The notes beneath the pieces were generated by a model. That model did no database searches, had not been told where the DNA came from, and saw only the letters and a list, made by a program, of their open reading frames with translations. The position numbers and the translations under genes are program-made. Of a DNA stretch of 46,623 bases, positions 1 through 8,254 are shown piece by piece (the first letter of the stretch is position 1; every line of letters starts with the position of its first letter). Source of the DNA: Bacillota bacterium (lineage in GTDB: Bacteria; Bacillota; Dethiobacteria; DTU022); the NCBI GenBank assembly GCA_012727685.1, contig JAAYGO010000276.1:1-46623 (forward strand), in the 5' to 3' direction.

Positions 1-163
1 CCACCATGACCCCTGCTTTCAGGAATCTATGAATGAGCGATATCACCCGTCCATCTTTAATCGTTTCCGACAGTATCTGGATGAGTTTACTCTGGTTAAC
101 CGTGTCGAAATATTTTTCAAAGTCCATATCCACCACATATTTGTACCCTTCTGTGATGTTCAT
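1..163 (-). pseudogene. Group II intron reverse transcriptase/maturase fragment
   Basis: The minus-strand frame from an ATG at 163 to the window edge encodes about 54 residues typical of intron-encoded reverse transcriptases: YKYVVDMDFEKYFDTVN, which carries the first catalytic Asp block, followed by KLIQILSETIKDGRVISLIH. Intact proteins have about 100 residues (RT0 to RT2) before this block. Here an in-frame stop lies at 188-190, only eight codons upstream of the ATG, and the sequence beyond it is intron RNA domain I. The N-terminus is therefore absent. Whether the rest of the ORF is intact cannot be seen. Confidence 0.8.
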
Positions 164-372
164 CTGGCATCTTGGGGCTTCAGTTTGTTATGCAACCTTA
201 CCCAGTCCACTCATGCCTGATGTGGTTCCTGTTCGTCAGGCCAGAAGTTTGCCTTAAGGCTTCCTTCAGATTCCACCTCGCGGTGGACACCCTTGCCATT
301 GGCTATGTGCTTGGCACTATCAACCCGCACTCGGGACTTCCACCCGTTAGACTGCGCCCATGCTGGGCGCAC
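1..372 (-). mobile_element. Group II (class C-like) intron, 5' end, internally deleted, cut by window edge
   Basis: Read on the minus strand, the element starts with GTGCGCCCAGCATGGGCGC at 372 and continues with segments I recognise from the 5' domain I of bacterial class C introns: GGAAGTCCCGAGTGCGGG, GCAAGGGTGTCC, GGAATCTGAAGGAAGC and TTTGCATAACAAA. It starts about five bases after an intrinsic terminator hairpin, which is the preferred target of class C introns. After roughly 200 nt of domain I-like sequence it passes straight into the middle of the reverse transcriptase. The rest of domain I, the domains before the ORF and the first roughly 100 RT residues appear to be missing. I infer an internal deletion and a splicing-dead remnant. 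The 3' end lies outside the window. Confidence 0.75.
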
Positions 373-376
373 ATAG

Positions 377-410
377 AAGGGGGCCGAAACTGAAACGGTC
401 CCGGCCCCTT
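377..410 (-). terminator. Intrinsic terminator of the 436-1551 gene and intron target site
   Basis: On the minus strand AAGGGGCCG and CGGCCCCCTT form a GC-rich hairpin about 25 nt downstream of the stop codon at 436, followed by the short T-rich CTTCTAT. The intron 5' end follows at once, so the original T-tract may have been partly displaced by the insertion. Confidence 0.75.
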
Positions 411-435
411 TAAAAAGGATGCAATTAAGAATTTG

Positions 436-1551
436 TCAGGATTCTAACGGCTCTTCCCGCCGGACAATTTTTACGCCACGTCGCGCCAACTCCTCCAGGA
501 AGCGATGCGGATTTACTGCTCCTTCCGCTTCAGGTCCATATACTCCCAGACGTTCAATCTCACCCTTAGCCATCAGATACGCGCCGATACTTAAGGGAAT
601 ACCGGTCAAGCGATTCATGTGATCAACGACCCCATAGCTTACTTTTACTGCCTTTCCTCCACGCCTACCGGTGATCTCAACCCTGAGACCGGAGAGGCAT
701 CGTTGCTGATCTACAGGAAACAGGGACAGCAGCCGCTTTAAAAGTTTACCCAGTCTCATCTTTTTCCTGGCGCTGTTGGTCAGATGAAGCGCTGCCACCA
801 ATTTGGCCAGGCCATTTAAATAGTTTTCCACCAGCCCGCCCTTCAAGAGCACTTCCCTGACTCCGGGCAGATAACGGGGAAGGGTAACCGGCTCCGGATG
901 ACCGAGGTGATAAGTATTGATCTTTCCTAACGGAGGCAAAAATTCAACGGCTTCTTCACCCGAACCGGCCTTAACCTCACAAAAGCTGCCGTTTTGGAAA
1001 GAAGTTGCAGTCCCGGTAAAGATATGGAGCGTATGTAGGATTACGGCAAGCCCCTTCGCGTCTCCGGCGCTTCCAGCCCAATAAACCCGTATTGATTTTA
1101 CTTCCGACAATTCATCGTAACCTTTGCGCGCCAAAATATTGCTTAAACCCGGTGTCCAGCCCAATCCCGTCAATATTTTACAGCCCTTCTGCCTGGCCAG
1201 ATCATCCAATTCAAGGACAGAGGCTGTGGCATCGTGGTCATCGCAAATACTGACATAACTAAGGCCTGCTTCAAGGACAGCTTCTACCAACGGTCTTTCA
1301 AAACGATAAAAGGGACCCAGGGCGCTGGCCACAACCGTATGACCTTGCATCACCTTGAAAAGGTCTGCACGGTCTGTAGCATCCACCTTAGACACGGCTA
1401 CCCGCTCGCTACGCAAAGTGCATGCCAACCTTTCCGCCGCCTCCAGATTACGGCCGGCAATCGTGACCGCTTCCACATCGGTATTCTTGATTAGATCCCG
1501 TACCGCTTCCGACCCCATATCACCAGCCCCGCCTAAAACTAAAACTCTCAT
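436..1551 (-). CDS. Saccharopine dehydrogenase-like NAD(P)-binding oxidoreductase
   Basis: 371 residues. The N-terminus is a Rossmann fold (VLVLGGAGDMGSEAV, residues 3-17) followed by VTIAGRNLEAAERLA, the arrangement of the saccharopine dehydrogenase / homospermidine synthase-like superfamily. The pattern ALGPFYRFERPLVEAVLEAG and the downstream GLGWTPGLSN also fit this family, which in bacteria covers dehydrogenases of carboxy-amino compounds and many proteins of unknown substrate. The substrate cannot be named from sequence. The start ATG at 1551 has no strong ribosome binding site, but a stop codon lies a few codons upstream in frame. It stands alone between coaX and the intron and ends in the terminator at 377-410. 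Confidence 0.75.
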   Translation of the reverse strand: MRVLVLGGAGDMGSEAVRDLIKNTDVEAVTIAGRNLEAAERLACTLRSERVAVSKVDATDRADLFKVMQGHTVVASALGPFYRFERPLVEAVLEAGLSYVSICDDHDATASVLELDDLARQKGCKILTGLGWTPGLSNILARKGYDELSEVKSIRVYWAGSAGDAKGLAVILHTLHIFTGTATSFQNGSFCEVKAGSGEEAVEFLPPLGKINTYHLGHPEPVTLPRYLPGVREVLLKGGLVENYLNGLAKLVAALHLTNSARKKMRLGKLLKRLLSLFPVDQQRCLSGLRVEITGRRGGKAVKVSYGVVDHMNRLTGIPLSIGAYLMAKGEIERLGVYGPEAEGAVNPHRFLEELARRGVKIVRREEPLES

Positions 1552-1767
1552 AAAATCTATGTAAGGACCACTTCCTTACCATTTCCCTCCTCCCACAACA
1601 GTTTACATTTTTACATTGCCCGGTAAGACTAGAGTTACGCTCCTGGACAACTGGCGCTAACAACTCCCCAGAGAGCCCTGCAGGCAAATCAAGACCCATA
1701 TCTTCACCCTCGACTTAAATTTCGCCGCAGGAGCTGTTCCAAATTGGGAAGACTTACTAACGGCAAA

Positions 1768-1800
1768 ACAAAAAAGCTTTTTGTTTCAAAAGCTTTTTAG
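1768..1800 (-). terminator. Possible AT-rich terminator downstream of coaX
   Basis: Two copies of AAAAGCTTTTT separated by GTTTC can fold as a hairpin 34-66 nt beyond the coaX stop. The stem is AT-rich and flanked by A/T runs on both sides, so it could act in either direction but would be weak. The rest of 1552-1833 shows no convincing gene. Confidence 0.4.
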
Positions 1801-1833
1801 GTAAATGTTAACATCTACCTGTTGCCAGGCAGA

Positions 1834-2607
1834 TTACGGGTACTGTCTATTACGCTGGTAAATAATACGCAACCCTTCCAGGGTCAGTAACGGGTTAATC
1901 TCGTCAATAGATTCTGATTCCCGGGCAATCAGGGAGGCAAAACCCCCGGTTGCGATTACTTTGGGTGTTACAGCCAGCTCGCGGGACATGCGCTTTACAA
2001 TACCGTCCACCTGGCCGACAAAACCATAAAAAATACCGGATTGAATACTGGAGATGGTGTCTTTGCCGATTACGCGCCGCGGTTTGACCATCTCCACCCG
2101 GGGCAGCTTGGAAGCCTTTTCAAAAAGGGCTTCCATGCTGATGCCGATACCGGGGGCGATCGCTCCACCGAGATATTCTCCCTGTGCAGAGACTGCACAA
2201 AAGGTGGTTGCGGTCCCAAAATCTACAATAATTAGCGGCCCTCCATAGAGGGTGTAACCGGCAACGGCATTCACGATCCGGTCGGCTCCTACTTCACGGG
2301 GATTGTCCATCATGATATTTAAGCCTGTTTTAATCCCCGGACCAACAACCAGGGGTTCCAGGGAAAAATACTTGCAGGCCATTTTCTCCAGGGAATACAT
2401 CAGCGGCGGAACCACCGATGAAATGGCGATGGCCGACACCTCCTGCCAGTCGATGCCGCCATGCTGCAATAAGTTTTTAATGACCATGCCGAGCTCATCT
2501 TCGGTTTGTTCCCGGTGCGTGGCAACACGCCAGCAAGCCTTTACCTTTTCGCCGGTGAAGATCCCGAACATGATGTTGGTATTGCCGACATCAATGGCCA
2601 GCAGCAT
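1834..2607 (-). CDS. coaX: Type III pantothenate kinase
   Basis: 257 residues, the usual length for CoaX. It phosphorylates pantothenate, the first step of coenzyme A synthesis, and belongs to the ASKHA fold. Visible motifs are the N-terminal DVGNTN phosphate-binding loop (residues 6-11), GPGIKTGL, GADRIVNA, DFGTATTFCA near residue 130 and GGAIAPGI. Type III enzymes are typically feedback-insensitive to CoA and need a monovalent cation. Start ATG at 2607 follows GGAGGGGTAAATAA. Position matches the ftsH-coaX neighbourhood of B. subtilis, although here the CPBP gene and fhs separate it from ftsH. Confidence 0.95.
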   Translation of the reverse strand: MLLAIDVGNTNIMFGIFTGEKVKACWRVATHREQTEDELGMVIKNLLQHGGIDWQEVSAIAISSVVPPLMYSLEKMACKYFSLEPLVVGPGIKTGLNIMMDNPREVGADRIVNAVAGYTLYGGPLIIVDFGTATTFCAVSAQGEYLGGAIAPGIGISMEALFEKASKLPRVEMVKPRRVIGKDTISSIQSGIFYGFVGQVDGIVKRMSRELAVTPKVIATGGFASLIARESESIDEINPLLTLEGLRIIYQRNRQYP

Positions 2608-2634
2608 TTATTTACCCCTCCATTCAACATTACT

Positions 2635-2663
2635 AATATAGCAGACGGCTGTTATTTTGAAAA
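2635..2663 (-). promoter_or_regulatory. Possible SigA promoter of coaX
   Basis: Minus strand TTTTCA-17-TATATT, 28 nt upstream of the coaX ATG. The -10 is good and the -35 matches four of six consensus bases. Confidence 0.4.
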
Positions 2664-2697
2664 GAGCAAAACCGATGATCATTATTCCAGTTATTCT

Positions 2698-2726
2698 TTG
2701 GAATTTTCTATCAGCAGGATTAGGAT
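2698..2726 (+). promoter_or_regulatory. Possible SigA promoter of the CPBP gene
   Basis: TTGGAA-17-TAGGAT ending about 70 nt before the TTG start at 2795. It is divergent from the coaX promoter. Confidence 0.4.
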
Positions 2727-2794
2727 AGCTACCGTCGAAGTCTATTCTTTACATAAATGCAGCTTTACGTTTAGGTCTTCAAGGGGGTACTGAT

Positions 2795-4105
2795 TTGTTT
2801 TTTAAAGGGATTATAAAAACCAACTACTTTGTTGCACTGCTGATTTTGCTGGGAATAATCATCGTTTTAATCGTCACAGCCTTTGGCCTGACAACTACGC
2901 TGCCCGGCCCCCTTGGAGTAGCCCCATTCCAGTTGGAAGTAAAGGAAATCTATGAATTTGAGCCCTGGACATTTGCTGTGGATGAATTGGTTGTTACCTT
3001 CCCTGAAGGGGGCATCATCGTCCCCGGCTACAAAGATGAAAAACAGGAAGCGGTTTTGCTGATCGGCGAAGGCCGATACCAGGCTCCGAAAGGGGTTGCC
3101 ATGCCGAGAAGGGCAAAAGGGCTCTATTTGATGATCAACCAGGAGCTCTTTGAAGAGAAACGGGGCGATACGATTTTCGTTCCGGTAGAAGACTGGAAGA
3201 TCAGGAATGAGGCACTGCAGCTTTTCTCCGAACAGCCGGGGCTTCCTGTCATCTGGCGCAGCGGGATCCCCCTTGTATTTATACCCCACGGCCAATCAGC
3301 ATACTATTATTTTCTTGACGCTTCTGGAAAACCGTCCATGCCGCCGGTTTCTTTGACCACCCCCTGGGGCATTTATGGAACCGCCCTGGTCTATGCCTTA
3401 ATGATCCTGATTGCCATCCTCACGATGCTTGTTTTTTCCCTCGATTATAAACCCTCCCGTTACTGGCTTTCCATGCACAGCTCCCGGCCGGGCTTGATCT
3501 CTACTGCCGCCGCCCTCGGAGCAGCTCTGCTGGCGCTGGGCTCAGAACTGCTTCCGGTATTGAAAGGCTGGCCGGACTATTCCATTGTTGCCGGTTACGG
3601 ACTGGCCGTGCTTGTTCTGCTCATCCTGGCCTGGAGTAAACGGATTGATTTTTTGAATTTTGGGATCCGGCTGACCACAGTTAAAAACGGCTATCTATCA
3701 GCCTTTGCAGCCATAGCGATCTTGATCCTTTTAACACGCGGCATACCGCGCTTTTTTACGCTGGAAAGCACAGCCTCAGCCCTAAAACTGTTTGTGCCCC
3801 TATTTATGCTGGCCCTGGTCCGCGAAGGCATCTGGCGCGGTTACATCCAAACTACCTTTAGCCGCAGCCTGGGTCCGGGAGCCGCAATCTTGCTAACCGC
3901 GGCGCTAGCCGGGCTGGTCCATTATGTTGTCCTCCGAACCGGCAGCCCCTGGATGATGCAATATCCCTACACCTTGATCGAGACCGCGGTGCTTGTGCCG
4001 GGGTCAGCGCTGCTGCTCGGTTTCCTCTACCAGCGGACGGAGAATATCCTGAGCTGTGCTTTACTGCATAGTTTGATCATCTTTCTGCCCATGGCAATAT
4101 TGTAA
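2795..4105 (+). CDS. Membrane protein with degenerate CPBP (CAAX protease-like) domain
   Basis: 436 residues. One membrane segment near residues 9-31 is followed by a soluble region of roughly 150 residues rich in Glu/Pro/Gly, which I do not recognise. About seven further hydrophobic segments follow from residue 195 to the end. The last third resembles CPBP intramembrane metalloproteases: VREGIWRGY aligns with the EExxxR motif, GLVHY with the FxxxH motif and LLHSLIIF with the third. The first glutamate of EE is replaced by Arg, so catalysis is uncertain. TTG start at 2795 is set by AGGGGG seven bases upstream. It is one of only three plus-strand genes and converges with fhs. Confidence 0.7.
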   Translation: MFFKGIIKTNYFVALLILLGIIIVLIVTAFGLTTTLPGPLGVAPFQLEVKEIYEFEPWTFAVDELVVTFPEGGIIVPGYKDEKQEAVLLIGEGRYQAPKGVAMPRRAKGLYLMINQELFEEKRGDTIFVPVEDWKIRNEALQLFSEQPGLPVIWRSGIPLVFIPHGQSAYYYFLDASGKPSMPPVSLTTPWGIYGTALVYALMILIAILTMLVFSLDYKPSRYWLSMHSSRPGLISTAAALGAALLALGSELLPVLKGWPDYSIVAGYGLAVLVLLILAWSKRIDFLNFGIRLTTVKNGYLSAFAAIAILILLTRGIPRFFTLESTASALKLFVPLFMLALVREGIWRGYIQTTFSRSLGPGAAILLTAALAGLVHYVVLRTGSPWMMQYPYTLIETAVLVPGSALLLGFLYQRTENILSCALLHSLIIFLPMAIL

Positions 4106-4138
4106 AAAAAAGGGTACACCCCTTTAGATGTGCACCCT
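4103..4138 (-). terminator. Intrinsic terminator of fhs
   Basis: On the minus strand AGGGTGCAC pairs with GTGTACCCT (one mismatch) and is followed by eight T residues. It lies 26 nt after the fhs stop and overlaps the end of the convergent CPBP gene, so it may serve both. Confidence 0.85.
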
Positions 4139-4163
4139 CCTAAGTGAGTTTTTCTAATCGCTT

Positions 4164-5927
4164 TTAGAAAAGCCCTTTTACTTTGCCGGTTTCTGTATCC
4201 ACATCAATGCGGCGGAAAGCCGGACTGGCCGAAGTCCCGGGCATCAGGGAAATCGTTCCCGCTACGGGAACCACGAAACCGGCGCCACCGTAGGTAAGGA
4301 TGTCGCGCACAAAGAGGTTCCAACCCTTGGGAACTCCTTTGATCAGCGGGTTGTCGCTCAGGCTTAGGTGGGTTTTCACCATGCAGGTGCCCATATCCTT
4401 AAACTTCGGATCCGCTTCCATGCGCTTCGCTTTGGCCAGGGCTTCGGGAGAATACTCGACACCGTCGGCGCCATAAACTTCTTTGGCAATGAGTTCAATC
4501 CGCTGCCGTAGCGGAGTATCCAGCTCGTAGAGGTATTTGAAATCATTGGGCTCATTGCAGGCATCGATCACCGCATCGGCAAACTCCAGGGCTCCTTCCC
4601 CGCCATGCTGCCAGTGGGTCGATACAGCCACCCTGGCGCCCGCCTCTTCGACGATGCGGCGGACCAGTTTAATTTCGTTGTCCGTGTCAGTGTGGAAGGA
4701 ATTGATGCAGACCACCGGGTTGATGCCGGCTTTTTTAATCGTTTTGATATGGTGAACCAGGTTCTCGCAGCCCTTTTCCACCCACTCAAGCTGCTCCGTA
4801 TTGTAAGCCGGATCCAGCGGCTGGCCGGGCAGCGGCAGCGGCGCTCCGCCATGGCACTTCAAGGCGCGCACGGTGGCGACCAGCACGGCACAGTGCGGCT
4901 TCAAGCCGGACATGCGGCACTTAATGTTCCAGAATTTCTCAAAGCCGATATCCGCGGCAAATCCCGATTCAGTGATCGTATACTCGCTCATCTTCAGGGC
5001 GATGCGGTCGGCGATAATGGAGGACTGACCGATGGCGATATTGGCAAAGGGGCCGGCATGGACGAAGACCGGCTGGCCTTCAATGGTTTGCAGCAGGTTG
5101 GGATTGATCGCATCGATCATCCAGGCGGTCATGGCGCCGGCTACTTCCAGGTCTTCGGTGGTAATGGGGTTGCCCTGCTTGTCATAGGCGACAACGATCC
5201 GGCCCATGCGCTCGCGCATATCTTTCAAGTCCTTGGCCACCGCCAGGATGGCCATCACCTCTGATGAAACGGCGATGGCAAAGCCGGAGCTCATCATGAA
5301 GCCGTCTCTCTTCGTGCCCAGGCCAATGGTAATGTTGCGCAGGGCCTGGGCGCAAAAGTCCATGATCCACTTCATCTCCACGTTGCGCGGATCGATGTTC
5401 AGCCGCTTCAAGCCCCTTTTCTCCAGAAAAGCGTCACTGGAATTGAACTCGTGCTGCAGGCGGGAGGTGAGGGCAACCATGGCCAGGTTGTGCGCATTCA
5501 TCACCGCATTGATATCACCGGTTAACCCCAAAGAAAAGGGAGTCAGGGGAATGCACTGGGAAAGGCCGCCGCCGGCTGCCGAGCCTTTCACATTCATGGT
5601 GGGTCCCCCGGAAGGCTGCCGGATGGTGGCAATTACCCTTTTGCCGCGCTTGCCCAGCCCCTGGGCCAACCCCATGGTGCTGGTGGACTTTCCTTCGCCC
5701 AGAGGAGTGGGAGTGATGGCGGTGACATCGATATACTTGCCGTCGGGCTTATCCTTTAGCCTCTCCAACACCTTTTTATAATCAACTTTGGCCACATAAT
5801 GGCCGTGGGGCAGGAGCTCCTCTTTCTCCAGGCCCATTTCTTCCGCCAACTGGTAAACCGTTTTCATCTTCTCCTCTGCCGCTGCGGCAATTTCCCAGTC
5901 AGCATGCTTGGTTGGATCCAATGGCAT
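4164..5927 (-). CDS. fhs: Formate-tetrahydrofolate ligase (10-formyl-THF synthetase)
   Basis: 587 residues. It joins formate to tetrahydrofolate with ATP, the entry of formate into the methyl branch of the Wood-Ljungdahl pathway, or the exit when run in reverse. The P-loop TPTPLGEGKST is at residues 73-83, followed by RQPSGGPTMNVKGSAAGGG and the conserved HAGPFANIAIG. The protein is about 30 residues longer than the roughly 557-560 residue enzymes of classical acetogens, and its C-terminus (VAGTISLMPGTSASPAFRRID) differs from the usual TGxIMTMPGLP pattern. It appears monocistronic with its own promoter and terminator. Start ATG is preceded by GAAGGAGG. Confidence 0.95.
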   Translation of the reverse strand: MPLDPTKHADWEIAAAAEEKMKTVYQLAEEMGLEKEELLPHGHYVAKVDYKKVLERLKDKPDGKYIDVTAITPTPLGEGKSTSTMGLAQGLGKRGKRVIATIRQPSGGPTMNVKGSAAGGGLSQCIPLTPFSLGLTGDINAVMNAHNLAMVALTSRLQHEFNSSDAFLEKRGLKRLNIDPRNVEMKWIMDFCAQALRNITIGLGTKRDGFMMSSGFAIAVSSEVMAILAVAKDLKDMRERMGRIVVAYDKQGNPITTEDLEVAGAMTAWMIDAINPNLLQTIEGQPVFVHAGPFANIAIGQSSIIADRIALKMSEYTITESGFAADIGFEKFWNIKCRMSGLKPHCAVLVATVRALKCHGGAPLPLPGQPLDPAYNTEQLEWVEKGCENLVHHIKTIKKAGINPVVCINSFHTDTDNEIKLVRRIVEEAGARVAVSTHWQHGGEGALEFADAVIDACNEPNDFKYLYELDTPLRQRIELIAKEVYGADGVEYSPEALAKAKRMEADPKFKDMGTCMVKTHLSLSDNPLIKGVPKGWNLFVRDILTYGGAGFVVPVAGTISLMPGTSASPAFRRIDVDTETGKVKGLF

Positions 5928-5974
5928 TTACAAAATACCTCCTTCAGTGAATATAATTATGGATTGCACGCCCC

Positions 5975-6004
5975 ATAATAGAGCAGTCTGAAATATTATT
6001 TCAA
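5975..6004 (-). promoter_or_regulatory. SigA-type promoter of fhs
   Basis: Minus strand TTGAAA-18-TATTAT, placing transcription start about 40 nt before the fhs ATG, in an otherwise AT-rich intergenic region. Confidence 0.55.
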
Positions 6005-6120
6005 CGCGAATTTTGCTATTCCTGCCACAAGTTAAAATTTTCACTTTATTATTAATACTATTTATTTATTAGTAAGCTGGAGAAAGGTTTTTATGCAGTC
6101 ATCGGGACCATCATAGGGTA

Positions 6121-6160
6121 AGCTTATAAAAAGAAGAAGAAGAGGCCATACGGCCCCTTC
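6121..6160 (-). terminator. Intrinsic terminator of ftsH overlapping its stop codon
   Basis: GAAGGGGCC-GTAT-GGCCTCTTC on the minus strand is a nine-pair stem with one G-U pair, followed by TTCTTCTTTTTAT. The left arm includes bases of the ftsH stop codon. Confidence 0.8.
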
Positions 6161-8120
6161 ACTCCTGCTCAGTTTGCTGCTCTTCTCCTGCGGACGACGG
6201 CAAAGAACTGGTAGACTCACTTTCGTTTTCCGAAAATTTCCGACCTTCACTAGTTTCCTCGCCGGCTGACGCATCATCGCCTTCCGGTTGATTGCTTTTT
6301 GCCTGGCGCTTTGCTGCCAGCTCCTCAAGCGTTATGCCGTCCATGAGCGCCTTGATTTCCTCGGCATCCAGGGTTTCTTTTTCCATCAGCGCAGCAGCGA
6401 TTAGTTCGAGTTTGTCGCGATTCTGTTGCAATATCTCCATAGCTTTGCGGTAGCACTCATCAACGGTCCGCCTGATCTCCTGATCAATGGCCTTGGCAAT
6501 TTCTTCACTGAAATCCCGGTCACGGCCCAAGTCACGGCCCAGGAAAACCTGGTCAGCTTTTCTGCCCAGGGTGATCGGACCCAGGGCATCACTCATACCA
6601 TACTCCATGATCATTTGCCTGACTAAAGCTGTGGCTCGCTCAAGGTCATTCTGGGCACCGGTGCTGATTTCATTCAAAACCAGCTTTTCGGCCGCCCGGC
6701 CGGCCATGAGGGTGCTAATCCTGTCCAGCAGTTCAGAGCGGGTCATAAAGTAACGATCTTCTTCCGGAAACATCAACGTATAGCCGCCCGCCCGGCCGCG
6801 GGGAATAATTGAAACTTTGTGCACGGGATCGGTATGCGGCAGGAGATAACCGACCAGGGCATGTCCGGCTTCATGAAGAGCAACCATCCTTTTCTCGGCT
6901 TCATTCATTACCCGGCTTCGCTTCTCCGTGCCGGCGATCACCCTTTCAATGGCCTCCTCCATCGCCTCCATGGTAATCTCCTTTCGATTAATCCGCGCTG
7001 TCAGCAGGGCCGCCTCATTCAATACGTTTTCCAGATCAGCACCTGTAAAACCGGGAGTCCCCCTGGCGATTACCTTCAAATTTACCTCTTTGGCCAGCGG
7101 TTTGTTCCGGCTGTGCACTTTGAGTATTTCTTCCCGGCCCTTAACATCGGGGAAACCAACAGTAATTTCGCGGTCAAAACGGCCGGGCCGCAATAGCGCC
7201 GGATCGAGAATATCCGGCCGGTTGGTGGCGGCGAGAATAATAATCCCCTCGTTGACATTAAAACCGTCCATCTCAACCAGAAGCTGGTTTAATGTCTGCT
7301 CCCGCTCGTCATGGCCTCCGCCTAAACCGGCGCCCCTCTGGCGGCCTACCGCATCGATCTCATCGATAAAAACGATGCAGGGAGAATTCTTTTTGGCCGT
7401 TTCAAAGAGATCCCTCACCCGGGAGGCCCCGACCCCCACAAACATCTCCACAAAGTCGGAACCGCTGATGCTGAAGAACGGCACCCCTGCTTCCCCGGCC
7501 ACAGCCCGGGCGAGCAGGGTTTTACCCGTGCCAGGCGGCCCGACCAGGAGTATCCCTTTGGGAATGCGCGCACCCAGCTCGATGTATTTGCGCGGATCCT
7601 TTAAAAAGTCGACTACTTCGGCCAGTTCGGCCTTTTCTTCATCAGCGCCGGCAACATCGCTGAAAGTAACTTTTCTCCGATCAGCTTCATGCAGGCGAGC
7701 CCGGCTTTTACCGAAATTCATGACCCTGCTGCCGCCGCCCTGGGTTTGCTGCATAAAGAAAAAGAAAATCGCGATGATCAAAATAAAGGGGATCATGTAG
7801 GTGAGGGCGGTTTGCCACCATTTCGGCCCCGGGGCGGGCTTCGGATCGTAGCGCACATTATTCTCCGCCAGGAACGCGGTCAGGGAAAAACCATCCGGCG
7901 GCAGGTAAGTTTTTACAATTCTGCCGTCCTTCAAATGGGCTTCAACCTCATTGCCGCGCGTGAAGACCTTTTCCACCTGTCCCGTCTCGACTTGCTTGAT
8001 AAAGTCGGGGACAAAATCTATTTCTTCCGGCGGTTTTTCGTCGGTAGCCAGGCTTAAGATCACCATAACCACCAGGATTATAACCAGGTAAAAAGTCACT
8101 TGCTTTAAAAATGGGTTCAA
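6159..8120 (-). CDS. ftsH: ATP-dependent zinc metalloprotease FtsH
   Basis: 653 residues. A membrane-anchored AAA protease that degrades misfolded membrane proteins and short-lived regulators; in B. subtilis it also affects sporulation. Two membrane segments (residues about 8-25 and 107-123) bracket a small extracytoplasmic domain. Then come Walker A GPPGTGKT (194-201), Walker B VFIDEID (about 250-256), the second region of homology with RPGRFDR, and the zinc site HEAGH near 416-420. The C-terminal 50 residues are acidic and Ser/Glu-rich. Start is TTG at 8120: GGAGG lies seven bases upstream, and the nearby ATG is out of frame. Order tilS-hpt-ftsH is conserved in the phylum. Confidence 0.97.
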   Translation of the reverse strand: MNPFLKQVTFYLVIILVVMVILSLATDEKPPEEIDFVPDFIKQVETGQVEKVFTRGNEVEAHLKDGRIVKTYLPPDGFSLTAFLAENNVRYDPKPAPGPKWWQTALTYMIPFILIIAIFFFFMQQTQGGGSRVMNFGKSRARLHEADRRKVTFSDVAGADEEKAELAEVVDFLKDPRKYIELGARIPKGILLVGPPGTGKTLLARAVAGEAGVPFFSISGSDFVEMFVGVGASRVRDLFETAKKNSPCIVFIDEIDAVGRQRGAGLGGGHDEREQTLNQLLVEMDGFNVNEGIIILAATNRPDILDPALLRPGRFDREITVGFPDVKGREEILKVHSRNKPLAKEVNLKVIARGTPGFTGADLENVLNEAALLTARINRKEITMEAMEEAIERVIAGTEKRSRVMNEAEKRMVALHEAGHALVGYLLPHTDPVHKVSIIPRGRAGGYTLMFPEEDRYFMTRSELLDRISTLMAGRAAEKLVLNEISTGAQNDLERATALVRQMIMEYGMSDALGPITLGRKADQVFLGRDLGRDRDFSEEIAKAIDQEIRRTVDECYRKAMEILQQNRDKLELIAAALMEKETLDAEEIKALMDGITLEELAAKRQAKSNQPEGDDASAGEETSEGRKFSENESESTSSLPSSAGEEQQTEQE

Positions 8121-8148
8121 CCATGCGCCTCCTCTCCAACAATGCGGC

Positions 8149-8184
8149 CTTTCTATACCTTAATTACTTTCTATACCTTAATTA
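8149..8184. repeat. Tandem 18-bp direct repeat in the ftsH leader
   Basis: Two perfect head-to-tail copies of CTTTCTATACCTTAATTA (plus strand) between the ftsH promoter and its start codon. On the minus strand each copy contains GGTATAGAA, so it could also be a duplicated -10-like element. Confidence 0.85.
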
Positions 8185-8212
8185 TTCTAACATACCCCAT
8201 TATGATAGGCAA
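8184..8212 (-). promoter_or_regulatory. SigA-type promoter of ftsH
   Basis: Minus strand TTGCCT-17-TAGAAT in the hpt-ftsH gap. Predicted transcription start is near 8177, inside the tandem repeat. Confidence 0.5.
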
Positions 8213-8254
8213 TAAATGCATTGCACATCGCTTTACTTCAAAAAGCGCTTGAAC

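Noticed and set aside
1520..1699. About 59-codon minus-strand ORF from ATG 1699 overlapping the start of the saccharopine-dehydrogenase-like gene
   Set aside because: GAGGGTG precedes the ATG, but the product is not recognisable and overlaps a supported gene.
4605..5264. 219-codon plus-strand open frame opposite fhs
   Set aside because: Antisense to conserved fhs sequence, with no recognisable domain and no ribosome binding site.
6928..7800. 290-codon plus-strand open frame opposite ftsH
   Set aside because: It is antisense to a certain ftsH; composition is Ser/Arg/Pro-rich as expected of a shadow frame and shows no family motif.
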